This document shows, piece by piece, positions 51,045-64,000 of a stretch of DNA of 64,000 nucleotides. Every line of letters begins with the position of its first letter. Position 1 is the first letter of the stretch. Origin of the DNA: Styela clava (Eukaryota > Chordata > Ascidiacea > Stolidobranchia > Styelidae); NCBI RefSeq assembly GCF_964204865.1, contig NC_135262.1, forward strand, positions 5,642,001 to 5,706,000, in the 5' to 3' direction. Below the pieces are notes generated by a model. That model was not told the DNA's origin and made no database searches. It saw only the letters and a list, made by a program, of their open reading frames with translations. A program made the position numbers and the translations under genes.

Positions 51045-51365
51045 ATTCTAAACGCGGCGGTATGGCTCATCGTGCTAAGCGTTAGGAATACGCTCGCCAT
51101 CGCACCTCTGATTACCCTGCGTGGGTTCGCATCCCATGCGGGGATGGTTATGTGCGAGAGGATAGCTTGACTCCTCGCCGACACAGGGTGGTTCACGTAA
51201 CCGCTGGTCGGTTACGGCTTCCTGCTCCACCAAGTCCATGCTTGCGGAAAAAAAAACTAGCTAATCCCATACCCGACATGGAATGGTAACCGGACGAAAG
51301 GCCACGGTTCGCCATACGATTAAGCCGTCTTATCTACTTTCCTCTCCGCTAGGATGAATCCTATA
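51045..51365 (+). repeat. tRNA-derived SINE, copy B
   Basis: Counterpart of 35,945 with a better B box (GGGTTCGCATCCC), so the copy A base change GTTCG to GTGTG weakened its promoter. Confidence 0.75.
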
Positions 51366-52459
51366 TCCGAAATAACTTAAAACACCGTGAGATCCTCTTT
51401 TTGAATTTCTTTAGCTTGTCAAGGAAAATTAGAGTTCCTGCACAAACGGAAATCATTCTCATTTAACAGTCAACATCCGGCGTAAAAAATCAATAGAACA
51501 TGCAAAGGAAACGAAGCGCAAAACATGCAGATCTCCAGTCAAGGGTTCACCTCTATAAATTGGGAAATACGAATTCAGTAAACAAACTCAGCGTCACCGG
51601 CACCGCACAATTTGAAACCAAGGTTGGCTTTGCCGGCCGGGACTAGGCCTCAACATATTCATTGAAACGTGCAACACCTACTTTGTTTGATCTTGTGCGC
51701 CGCTGTTGACTGATTGTACAAGCCCGGTCATAATACTTACAGTAAACCGTACCACACAGATCATTCAGTGTTACACATGTGTTTGTCTGATCTTATGCGA
51801 CGTTATTTCGCTGATAATTGACAATACGTAACTGATTGTGGCTAGCCTGAAGGTTTAGTCATTCATTAACTATGGCAAATATTGACGACGACACAACTTC
51901 AGTTGAACGAACAATGCTCGCTTTCTCGCCATTGTGCTTAGGCGTTCTATGCAGTATCACTATCAAAACCAAGCCGGACATCCATTTTACAGCAATTCTG
52001 GTTTCACAACCAAACCAAAAACTAGCATTACAGGCCAAAGCAAAATCACAGCATTATTTTTCAGCATCTCTCATTTAAATAACATCTTCTCTATATACCA
52101 GCTCAAAAATTAATCGCAAGAATCATCTCAAGTGCTAATAAAGAAGCACAAAGAAGCTGAAGAATCTGCCAAACAAGGCTAGATAGATTCTAGAACTTCA
52201 CCAAAATTATGAGACTGTACAATACATATCATTTGATAAGTAAAACACTAAATAAGCTAAAACAAGCATATCACAAATAAATTCATAATATGTACAGCTA
52301 TGACAGCCCGCAAACTATGATACATGTAAAATCATGCGATTAAAATGTCAAAATTTGAATCAAACCTGAAAATTTGTGCTTACACAAGAATCCGAGAATA
52401 ATTATGCAAAGCTAATGTAACATTAAAATTCACTGAGGAACAAATATTTTTTAGTAGGG

Positions 52460-52465
52460 TTTATT
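52460..52465 (-). terminator. C/EBP poly(A) signal AATAAA
   Basis: AATAAA on the minus strand about 180 bases after the C/EBP stop. It is also retained after the truncated copy, at 37,386-37,391. Confidence 0.5.
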
Positions 52466-52646
52466 ATAAGTAATTGATGAAATGCCTGCATCTTTAAAAC
52501 ATAATTTGTAACGAAATTTATAACTGGTATAGTCAAGAAAGGAACATAAATATACAAGGGAACATGATGCGAAGAAATCAGTTGAGCTCAGCAAGCAAGA
52601 GCTGGAACAGTAAGTGCAGAATGAGGCCTGTCATCTATAGCAAGAG

Positions 52647-53618
52647 TTAATTAGCAATTTGCGTAGATTGCGGAAGTGATTTTAAAATTCCTTTCAATGT
52701 ATTTAGTTCATGAGTTAGTTCATTTACACGGTCATGCAATCGCTTGTTTTCATTTGAAAGGTCTGCCACTTTCCGTTGAGTTTCCATTGATTTAATTTTG
52801 GCCTTATCTCTGCTCTTCCGGACAGCAACATTATTTCTTTCTCGTTTAACTTTGTATTCCTCACTATCTTTCGGAAGATTCTTAGCCCTTTTGCTAGGCT
52901 TTGGCGATTTACTGATATCTGTTGTGAGTGCTCTCTTTCCGTTGGTGTTATATATTTCTTCGGTTTCACCATAATTTATCCCCGTAAGTTGGTCCCTTGA
53001 TGGGACTCGAATTAAATCTGGAGCTAAAGATTTCTGACAATCGTTGTTGTTTTGATCTTTCTCGGTTTTTATAAAATAGACCCGATTTAATTGAGTACTA
53101 TCCGGCTCATTTTTTATTGTAACTAATGTTTCATTTGCAATTGTATTCCCAGGATCTTCACAAAGAGTTATTGGTGTTAATTGTGTCCGCGACATTGAGA
53201 ATTGAGAGAATCTATCTTGTTGAAAAAGTTGCTGTTGACGAATTGTTTCCGGGGATGACTCTTGTTGTAGTTTATCAGACAGCGGAGTTACAGGTGGTGT
53301 GTTGAAAAATTGAACAGGAGATGGTGCAGCTGAGGAACAAGCAGACGAGTATGCTGACCCTGGTTCCGTCCACCAGTCACCTAATTCAGATTCGTAGGGA
53401 TCTGGCTTTTCAGATTTAACAACAGTGTCGTTTCCAGATGGAAATAAAGATTGAAATAAATCGTCGTCGCAAAGTTCCAGATTAGCCGAGGTCATATAAT
53501 TAGTAAGATCAATGGAATCTTCGTTTTGATATAGATCAGAGATATCGAAAGATGTTTCTTGAGACATGGAGTTTTTGTTGTTATTCGTGGTACTGCCAAA
53601 GCTCATATCTTTTGCCAT
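52647..53618 (-). CDS. CEBP: C/EBP-family bZIP transcription factor
   Basis: Single open frame of 323 residues. Residues 253-316 form the bZIP: basic region RERNNVAVRKSRDKAK at 259-274, the DNA-contact signature of C/EBP proteins, then a zipper with leucines at 287, 294, 301, 308 and 315. Residues 29-60 (ETSFDISDLY, SIDLTNYM, DDDLFQSLF) resemble the N-terminal activation element of vertebrate C/EBPs. FNTPPVTPLSD at 105-115 resembles their TPPxTP phosphosite. Three SUMO-consensus sites are seen: VKSE 67-70, IKNE 168-171, IKTE 183-186. As in vertebrate C/EBP genes the coding region has no intron. The start ATG has a strong context (A at -3, G at +4); an acceptor-like TTCTTACAG at 53,652 suggests a spliced or trans-spliced leader. 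The orthology class (alpha, beta, delta or pre-duplication) is not decided. Confidence 0.95.
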   Translation of the reverse strand: MAKDMSFGSTTNNNKNSMSQETSFDISDLYQNEDSIDLTNYMTSANLELCDDDLFQSLFPSGNDTVVKSEKPDPYESELGDWWTEPGSAYSSACSSAAPSPVQFFNTPPVTPLSDKLQQESSPETIRQQQLFQQDRFSQFSMSRTQLTPITLCEDPGNTIANETLVTIKNEPDSTQLNRVYFIKTEKDQNNNDCQKSLAPDLIRVPSRDQLTGINYGETEEIYNTNGKRALTTDISKSPKPSKRAKNLPKDSEEYKVKRERNNVAVRKSRDKAKIKSMETQRKVADLSNENKRLHDRVNELTHELNTLKGILKSLPQSTQIAN

Positions 53619-53629
53619 GTTGACAACAT
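53603..53629 (-). promoter_or_regulatory. Short upstream ORF overlapping the C/EBP start
   Basis: Eleven bases before the C/EBP ATG another ATG opens an 8-codon frame (MLSTWQKI) in a different frame. Its TGA overlaps the in-frame methionine 5 codon of C/EBP (ATGA). Vertebrate CEBPA and CEBPB have a small uORF that controls isoform choice by reinitiation; here the position could steer initiation between Met1 and Met5. Its presence in the mRNA is likely, because it lies just after the putative acceptor at 53,652. Function is inference. Confidence 0.6.
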
Positions 53630-53651
53630 ATTTTAGAAAAACTACTATTAT

Positions 53652-56600
53652 CTGTAAGAATAGAAAATATCATATTTTAAAATACAAATTAACAGAAAAT
53701 CAATGTTGAAATCAAATTATCGCGAATGAATGTGATTGTAAGGCATAGTGATTATGCAAACAGATAAGCCGCCAAATCTGTCTAGAATGACTAACTGGTT
53801 TACCAACATGCGTTCACTTTTTATTACTTTCTAAGATAAAAATGATAGATAAACTTATCTAGATAAGCGACAAAACATAAAATAAAAAGACCTCTACTGC
53901 TCATTGAAAATGTTGGTGAATTCAGTCTGTCTACCCTCAAATGGAAGAAGAAACAGTGTGGTACCGTAAATGCGAAAAACAATGGTAGTTTAAAAATAAC
54001 TTCCATATAAAATGTATAATGTCACCTAACCTACCGGCTATCATACCATTCTGCCATTGCGGTACATACTGCTGTACTCTAAGTTATCTAGAATTTTTCA
54101 AAAAAAAAAAAAAACCTGTTAGACAAGTGGACATAGCCTAGTCTAGTAGTCCGCAACGCGATTATCTATTTATTCATAACCTATATACGATTCCGAAAAA
54201 TTCAGCCCTTTAAAATTCTATTCGTTGATCAACAACACCTGAACACCCAATTCTGCGCCAAAGCTTGTTCTACTGTCCTAGTTCTAATCAATTGATCACT
54301 CAAACAAATAATAAAATCTATCATTTTATATTGAGTATTATGTAGGATTAGTGACATCAGTGCTGTCATTAAACTCAAATTAAAAACACTGGAGCAAACA
54401 CAAAAACAAAGTACTGAAGCACCAAAAACAAAGTAAGGACCTAAGTGAGATGAGTCTCTCGTCTTGTGACTTTCTCGTCGAATGTGAGAGATATATAGAG
54501 AGAATTTTCTCGATATTCATCCGCATCCACTATTTCCCTGTCATTACCCACGTGTTTTTGTCTATGAAAATTAATATAAATTAGATGAAATGTGTTACGA
54601 ATACATGAATTTTACTTTCTTACATTTTTATAAGTTAAAATTCATTTTATTATCATATAAATGAACTATTTATCAACAAAAATGACGCATTGGTCATGAG
54701 ATATTGCGCAATGTATCGTAAGATCCGTCACGCCCAATAAGCACGTCGAAATGAAGATTATGCTGGAATGTCGAATAAGGTAAACTGATATGGTTTTGCT
54801 GCAATTTGGTTATAGAAAATGTGTTACTGTTTTTGCATATATTTGTTAATTCAAGATATGAATTGCCTTCTTTCAGGGAAAAAGAAATTTACATCTTTTA
54901 GGTTCGTGTTATGTTGTGTTAAAGTTACGCTAAATTCATAAAAGTTGAATTTGCTGATATTTGACGCAAACAGTTGGAGAAATGGCATTGTCGCCCTACC
55001 TTGCAAACACAAAGAGAAAGACGTATAGGTCACTCCAACAAAACGTTCTTTATGCGTTTCCAACGATGGTCAACAAAAATTCGTAGTAGACACCTGGAAA
55101 CCTTAATCTGAGCGAGTATTGGCGTTCAAAACGCCTAAATATATTCGTTGCCGAATTACGCTCATAAAATGTCCAAGAACAGAATAAAATTGCCAAGGAA
55201 CCGCTCTTACGCCAAAATTCTAAATGGGGAGGTTTGACGCATCCAAATGCTTCCCTCATAAATCACGAGAATGATCCCTATACCCTTTCCTCGAAGTTTG
55301 TAATTGGGGTTAACAGGAGAAGAAACATTTAAACGCGGTCTGAACTCCTTCAAAACGTTTGCCTTGAGATTTCAGATTGATAAACGCATATTATAAGGAA
55401 TTTTCCTAAATAACAACAATCATCTCAACAGCAACAAGACGAACAACAATTATAGGCAGAATTTAACAGGGGGATACACTTGTTGACAAAAAGAGTTTCG
55501 CCAATGCTCAAACGCTATTGTGCACCCGATTTAAAATGTTAAAATTAATTTAAATCATGTGTGCTTAATCACGTATTTCTTTCTTACATTTCGCTTGTTT
55601 TCAATGTTTACACGTCTCCTGTGGTCGAAGTGTATAACCGTAAATAAATACTAATAACGCATTATGTTATGTAAGCTTATTTTCAACTATATAACCTCAT
55701 AGAAAAATACTTTGATTTAATTTCGTTTGCCGGAATTATTGAAGCTAATGAGATGATTCGATGTCGGATATTTATCAACATTTCATACAAAAAATAACGA
55801 TTCAGAACCATGATTTATATAAGTTCTTCTATCGCAAACATTTGCACAATTCAATTGGGCAAGAGATGACTTCGAACAAGAAATATTGAATCCATTATAT
55901 TTACTCTGGTGTGTATCCAGCGGCGGTAAACTACGAAGATAAGCACGATTTTAAAAAGCCGTTTTTCGTGGTTATGCGAGCGCACTCGCTCATTAGCGGT
56001 TTAAACCTTACTTTAGATTCTGCTCGCGTTCCCAGTCCTGATTGTCTAATTCAGGGTGGTCCGCCAAACCCTGGCACCCTCCTAAACAAATTTTGTGGCC
56101 CTTCGATATGACAACCTCGGACCATCCTGGTCTAATTTTGTTGCGTTGGTGGTATTGTTTTTTGCGCGGTCGCCGCAGGTTTTGTTATACAAACAAGATA
56201 ATAGCTGATAGGGCTATTATTGTCGGACAAACAGTGTCAAAAAAAAAAATTCAAAAATTGTCATGACACTCGAATGGCTTTGATTTTCATCACTACATAG
56301 GTACCCAGTTCCTTATCCTCATATGAAGTAACCAATTTCTTTTCTGAAACGTTTTTAATTGAGTTGTTAATTGACTTCCTCGCAAGCCTCACAGCGTTTA
56401 ACTAACGTCATGAAGCCAATAAAATGCTTTATTTAGATGTTTTCAAACATTATACTAGACCGAATTGACAGTCTTTAATTGGAAAATAAAATAGCATACC
56501 TCACGGAAAACTCAACGAAAATATTATTTAGTTGTATATATATTGAATCAGATCTATTTCCTAGTTAGATGTCTTATTTTTCCCCAATTGAAAACAAAAA

Positions 56601-57442
56601 AGGCCTAAGACAGATACCTGAAAACAGAAGTCCCATCAATGAGACTATGACTACCGAATAAGTCACAGCAAAAACACACAACATAAGCATATAAACTTTC
56701 AATTATATTTCACAAAGCAACAAGTGTTATAAATTTACTCTTAAATAACTTTGAAAACACCAACACAACTTCAGTCATAGAGTTGCATATTTGGTGGCCA
56801 GTGTCCGAGTCAAATATGTGTAGTTGTGCAAGAGAATATTCAGCATGACATATTGTCAAGTTTTTCAGTGGTATTATAGTCTGGTATGTCATTTCAAACT
56901 GCACAAATCAGGAGTAAGAATTGTAACCAGTTTTAGAGTACTGAAGAATTAACAAGTGGAGCAAAATTATGGCTTGATCGATGTTTGAAAAGATTCTTAT
57001 GGCCACCACATGCATATAAGAAATCAAGACAAACCAAAAAACACACAAGCCACCCGCTCTGTGGCGCTCTGTTTTTACAGCTAATGCACATCTCATTGAA
57101 AATTAGGTCTTCGATGTATTCAGATTGCACTGAAATTCTATAAAACAGCGAGTATAAAAATATTTAGCAATACAGCTTGTTCTGCTATTCCAAATTCATG
57201 GCAGTAATGTAGTCTAAAATTCAGGTTTTAATTTCAATTATTTTACATGCCAAACTTTTCAAATCTCATTAATAGACAATAGACATTTTTAATAAATAGT
57301 ACATAGAAATTCAAATTCTGGATATTTTTAAATATTGGTCTGTTCAGTTCGGCATCCATAACGGAAACGAAGATTCCAAGTTTCTCCAATGATTTTGACA
57401 GAAAATCCAACATTGCACATGGATGACAATACTTGATAAGCG
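53652..57442. other. C/EBP upstream region, no gene recognised
   Basis: Between the C/EBP leader and the AUP1 stop I see no conserved protein. A GA/CT-rich stretch lies at 54,440-54,515. At 56,053 CAGGGTGGTCCGCCAAACC resembles a hAT end, but no partner was found. Short frames at 55,050, 55,911, 56,042 and 56,933 show no family features. The C/EBP promoter and any 5' exon should lie here. Confidence 0.4.
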
Positions 57443-58522
57443 TTACAATTCATGCTTTTCCTTGTACCTTTTTCTCGCCATCTCATACATTTCAGCTTTC
57501 CTTTTTTCCAGCAATGACTGTGGTGATGGCTGTTTCACTTTTGGTTGTTTCTTTGGCTTCGGTTTAATAGGTGAAAATTTAACAATACCTTCAAATATAT
57601 TTGTCAATGTCACATCAATAGAATTAGTTTTGGCTAAATCATTCAAAATGACATTTCGTGGAACATGCGGTACAATCTCTTGCACTTTACTGGCCATATG
57701 GAGAAGTTTTTGACTCGCATTGGATATTGCCCTTTTTTGAGCTTCTCTTTGTCGCCTCAAGTTTTCAAAATATTTATTTTTGTCCTGACAAGAGATTGTT
57801 AAAACTGGAACCCTCAACATGTTTGATATTTGTGTCATTGTTGAATTTAAAAAATCATTTTCACTCATATTGTCATCTCTTTTAACGACTGTTTCTGACA
57901 GTTGAATTGTATATGAGGTTACAGGTGTAAAAAGCATCCAAAACATATCACCAATCAAAGTACTATGTGCAGTGGCAGTAGAAATTGGCAGGATTCTATA
58001 TGTTGAGATTGCACCAACTTGAACACAGTTTGTTCTTTTGAAGTAAGAAGTTTCAAACTTTAATATTCCAGCACCAGTAGTTGGACAACCTTCTGGGAAA
58101 ATGACAATCGGTAATGTCTTACCCGCAACAATATTTTTAAAATTTTCCAATCGTAGTATTTTTCGCATAAATGGCCCCAAGTTCCACTTGTTCTCACTTA
58201 CAACATTAAGTCCATGGCTGAATATAAATCCATCAATGTTTGACTTTTGATTTGATATTAAAACGTTTGCACATATTGCTCCATTCACGCTAACTTTAAC
58301 ACCGAGTATAACCATATATATCCAACTTATATTCTTGAATACAGGATTGTTTTCTTTCATAATTAATTTCAATAACTGCCTTGCGATAACAAAGTTCAAT
58401 AGCAGGCATATTCTCAGAAGGAAGAGCAATATTCCAATGGGAAGATATGCAAAAACAAGTACACTTGACTGAATGTTCGGAATCCGATCAGTCGAAAACA
58501 TTTTTTGAATTTCTCTATCCAT
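57443..58522 (-). CDS. AUP1: Ancient ubiquitous protein 1 (AUP1)
   Basis: Single-exon frame of 359 residues from the ATG at 58,522; the reading continues upstream without another ATG, and an acceptor-like ATTTTCAG at 58,589 marks a likely splice or trans-splice point. Domain order fits AUP1: a long hydrophobic hairpin at about 20-50, an acyltransferase-like domain at about 85-240 with FPEG at 142-145, a CUE ubiquitin-binding domain at about 272-316 (VPHVPRNVILNDLAKTNSID), and a C-terminal helix at about 335-358 (EKRKAEMYEMARKRYKEK) matching the G2BR that recruits UBE2G2. AUP1 works on ER membranes and lipid droplets in ER-associated degradation. The usual NHxxxxD motif reads NQKSNID (Gln92), so the catalytic His is missing. 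Neighbours are on the same strand but kilobases apart, so not an operon. Confidence 0.9.
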   Translation of the reverse strand: MDREIQKMFSTDRIPNIQSSVLVFAYLPIGILLFLLRICLLLNFVIARQLLKLIMKENNPVFKNISWIYMVILGVKVSVNGAICANVLISNQKSNIDGFIFSHGLNVVSENKWNLGPFMRKILRLENFKNIVAGKTLPIVIFPEGCPTTGAGILKFETSYFKRTNCVQVGAISTYRILPISTATAHSTLIGDMFWMLFTPVTSYTIQLSETVVKRDDNMSENDFLNSTMTQISNMLRVPVLTISCQDKNKYFENLRRQREAQKRAISNASQKLLHMASKVQEIVPHVPRNVILNDLAKTNSIDVTLTNIFEGIVKFSPIKPKPKKQPKVKQPSPQSLLEKRKAEMYEMARKRYKEKHEL

Positions 58523-58588
58523 TTTTCTCTTCTTAATTATATATGGAAGTTGCAAAACTATTAATTACAATAAATTCAAGAATATAAT

Positions 58589-60477
58589 CTGAAAATATAA
58601 ATTTCAACGCAATTGAAGGCAGTAAATAAAATGAAAAAATACGAAATACAGCCTTGTCTGCTTGTATGGATCCCCCGCATTAGAAAGTCTACCCATCTGT
58701 CCTACAGCAATAGTTCACAAAAAATGAGATATTCTGAGTGTACTGTATCCTTTTATCCTATCCAAACTTTATAAACAGACAGGGCAAAAGGTCCGGAAAA
58801 TTGACAAGTTTCAAAAGAGATTTAAACATCAAGTACTACAGGTCTTTGATGCATTTTGTAGACTATTCATTTTGATCTCCAATAAAAGCACGGAGCTGCG
58901 ATATACCGTACAGAACACAATGCTTTAAAATATTATCTTAAAGTTTGCCAAACCATAAATACCTAATCATACCGGTACCGTACTGTATTGAGTTCTTTTG
59001 CGTAAAGGTCACTGTAGTAGCTCTGACATCTGAACAACGTTATGCCATCAGAGTATGAAATTTCATATACAACTACAGGCTAGGCAGGAATGCCAGTTAC
59101 GGCTACAGCCAACAGCTTCCCGGTCTCTCATAAATATCGCTTATTGATTCTTAGCGCAGTCACGTGACTACGCGGCTGGCGATAGGACTTGTCAATGTGA
59201 AATAGTGTCCGCAAATATTTTTGCCCGACTGGATGATTTACCCACCAACCAACTGAACGGACATGTCTCACTATAGAAAAGTATATGCTGTATTAACAAA
59301 TCAGTTACTGTAGTATGCTAGCCCGTATGTGTACAAATACACGCAAATTCGGAAAACTGACTCGGGTTCTGGTGTTTTAATCGAACAGATGTTTCCAGCA
59401 CCTGCATAAGTTCACACACACACTACCATTTTTCATGCATGGAAAACGTTATAAAATTGACGATCGGTTGATTTCCTTGTTATAGACTCTGTATGATATT
59501 TTACCATATATCGACAACTGTAACCCTAAAGTGACCAACACAACCAAACTACTATTAATTGAAATATTGTATGCATTTACTACAGTTGGTGTCAATGATG
59601 TATATTTAATTTGCATGCGAGGTAAAATGCTTTCTCAAATTCAGCGCTGCTGTCGGTTGTCACAGCAAGTGAGATTCGCCCAACTGTGCCCGGGCAACCA
59701 CGGCGTGGCCACAGCTTACTCCATCATCCATATACACGGAAATTGGTGAACGGTTACCAGATATGGTTCGCCACCACCTACCTTAGATTTTCCATGACAA
59801 ATATGTATATTCATTTCAGTGGTGATACGGCAAAAACGTTAGGAAGATTTATTTGTATTGATTCTATCCTACTGTTCCGCTAAAAATCCCCCTTAAAATC
59901 TTAACCACATCAAGAAAATTGCAAAATACAAAACTAGTTATTACGATGTTCAGCAAATGGTATCAAACAAGTAGAGACCACAGATAATATTGAGAATATT
60001 CTTGTTGGAACATAAACACTAACAACTGCTATAGGCCGAGAAGAAAAAGACCAGAAATTTAAAGAACCAATGGCAAATCTAATCAAAGTTTTGACATGTA
60101 CGGACTCGGAAAAGGAACATATTTTGGCAGCATGATAAGAACAACTTATTAAAAGAAGAAACACAGACTAGAAATGATTAGCTATGTGGAGAGAAAGATA
60201 AGCAGACCCTTTTAGCAAAGATAGACACAAGTTACCATAAGTATATTACCACTTAGTTACTTTGAGAGTGCGTGACAGTTATTTTAACATGTTGGTATGA
60301 GCAGTCTATTATGGCAGTCAAGTTCGTAACTATTATACAAAACACAAAAATATTTACAAAAGCGAAACTCTGAGGTACAAAAAATTTCCTAGTGTTGAAA
60401 AATACAAGCACAGAATTTCACTCTCGCTAATGTAGCGAACACCAACATCTTCAGCATTGATTGGCTGAAACTAATTT
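58589..60477. other. Spacer between AUP1 and SUPT16H
   Basis: No gene is recognised. A full palindromic E-box TCACGTGA (59,160-59,167) lies in a GC-richer patch about 640 bases upstream of the AUP1 ATG and is a candidate promoter element (USF/MITF/TFE type). The SUPT16H 3' UTR must lie at the right end of this stretch; I cannot fix its poly(A) site. Confidence 0.35.
59160..59167. promoter_or_regulatory. Palindromic E-box TCACGTGA
   Basis: The sequence GTCACGTGAC stands in a CpG-containing patch (GTGACTACGCGGCTGGCG) upstream of AUP1. GTCACGTGAC is the classical USF/TFEB-class site. A role is inferred from position only. Confidence 0.3.
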
Positions 60478-63741
<3,264 letters not shown>

Positions 63742-63750
63742 TTAAATACT

Positions 63751-63953
63751 CCAATAGTGTGTTTACCAGGTTAGGGTTAGGGCATAATTTTATTCGGATT
63801 TTCCTTTTTTTATTTATATTACGAGTTCGGGGACTGTCTGAGCCAAGTGAATATACCCCCTGCTCATAGGATTCAGTTCCTTTACACAACTTGATGTAAA
63901 GTAGGCGAACAAACTTAGTTACCTACATATTGGTACACACACTTCTGGAGCGC
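63751..63953 (+). mobile_element. GTACTCC/GGAGCGC MITE, last copy
   Basis: Copy upstream of the last visible SUPT16H exon. The left end is diverged (ATACTCCAATAGTGTG) and the right end is intact (CACTTCTGGAGCGCC). Confidence 0.78.
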
Positions 63954-64000
63954 CCAAATTCATATACATAATGTATATTATATAATTTATATTCAGTTTT

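Larger units (their letters stand above)
37718..52772 (+). repeat. Segmental tandem duplication, copy B
   Basis: Second copy of the block starting at 22,490. It runs without a break into the intact C/EBP gene, so B has the original right-hand context and A the original left-hand context. B-specific sequence includes about 41,254-42,026 and most of the hAT-like MITE at 43,004-43,270. Confidence 0.88.

Noticed and set aside
51872-52078. 68-codon frame MANIDDDTTS
   Set aside because: Shared with copy A, but there a stop shortens it, no splice or family features are present, and it lies in C/EBP 3' flanking DNA.
52724-52972. Minus-strand frame of 82 codons within C/EBP
   Set aside because: Shifted reading of the bZIP-coding DNA; the C/EBP frame explains the sequence.
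57423-57713. Plus-strand frame of 96 codons
   Set aside because: Antisense shadow of the AUP1 coding region.
58523-58555. AUP1 start 11 codons further upstream
   Set aside because: The extended reading begins at TTG, not ATG; the first ATG is at 58,522 and fits the family's N-terminus.

Overview
The window is AT-rich animal nuclear DNA with short exons, GT-AG introns and many miniature transposons. The intron style, the ascidian-like repeat families and the protein matches suggest a tunicate, most likely a solitary ascidian of the Ciona type. That assignment comes from general impression, not a search. Four protein-coding genes can be named from their residues; most other open frames are chance or lie inside repeats.

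Region 1 (1-15,882, + strand): seven 3' exons of a beta-1,4-galactosyltransferase gene. Its introns are full of miniature inverted-repeat elements (MITEs). The commonest is a family of about 200 bp whose ends read GTAGTATGTGTACC.

Region 2 (15,883-22,490): no gene recognised. It holds a hAT-type MITE with an exact 8-bp target-site duplication and the start of a larger hAT-like element.

Region 3 (22,490-52,772): a tandem duplication of about 15.1 kb. Copy A is 22,490-37,698 and copy B is about 37,718-52,772. The left breakpoint lies in a hAT-like element. The right breakpoint lies inside the C/EBP coding exon, so copy A ends in a 41-codon C/EBP fragment while copy B runs into the intact gene. 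Both copies carry the same tRNA-derived SINE, a foldback element with tRNA-like arms, a hAT MITE, and several small exon-like modules that I cannot assign to a family.

Region 4 (52,647-63,690, - strand): three genes on one strand. They are an intronless C/EBP transcription factor, with a tiny upstream ORF overlapping its start; AUP1, a lipid-droplet and ER ubiquitin-recruiting factor; and the last four exons of SUPT16H (the SPT16 subunit of the FACT histone chaperone), which continues off the right edge. The SUPT16H introns carry hAT-like and 9-bp-TSD palindromic MITEs.

The genes act in separate pathways (Golgi glycosylation, transcription, ERAD and lipid droplets, chromatin). Nothing here suggests an operon or a functional cluster.
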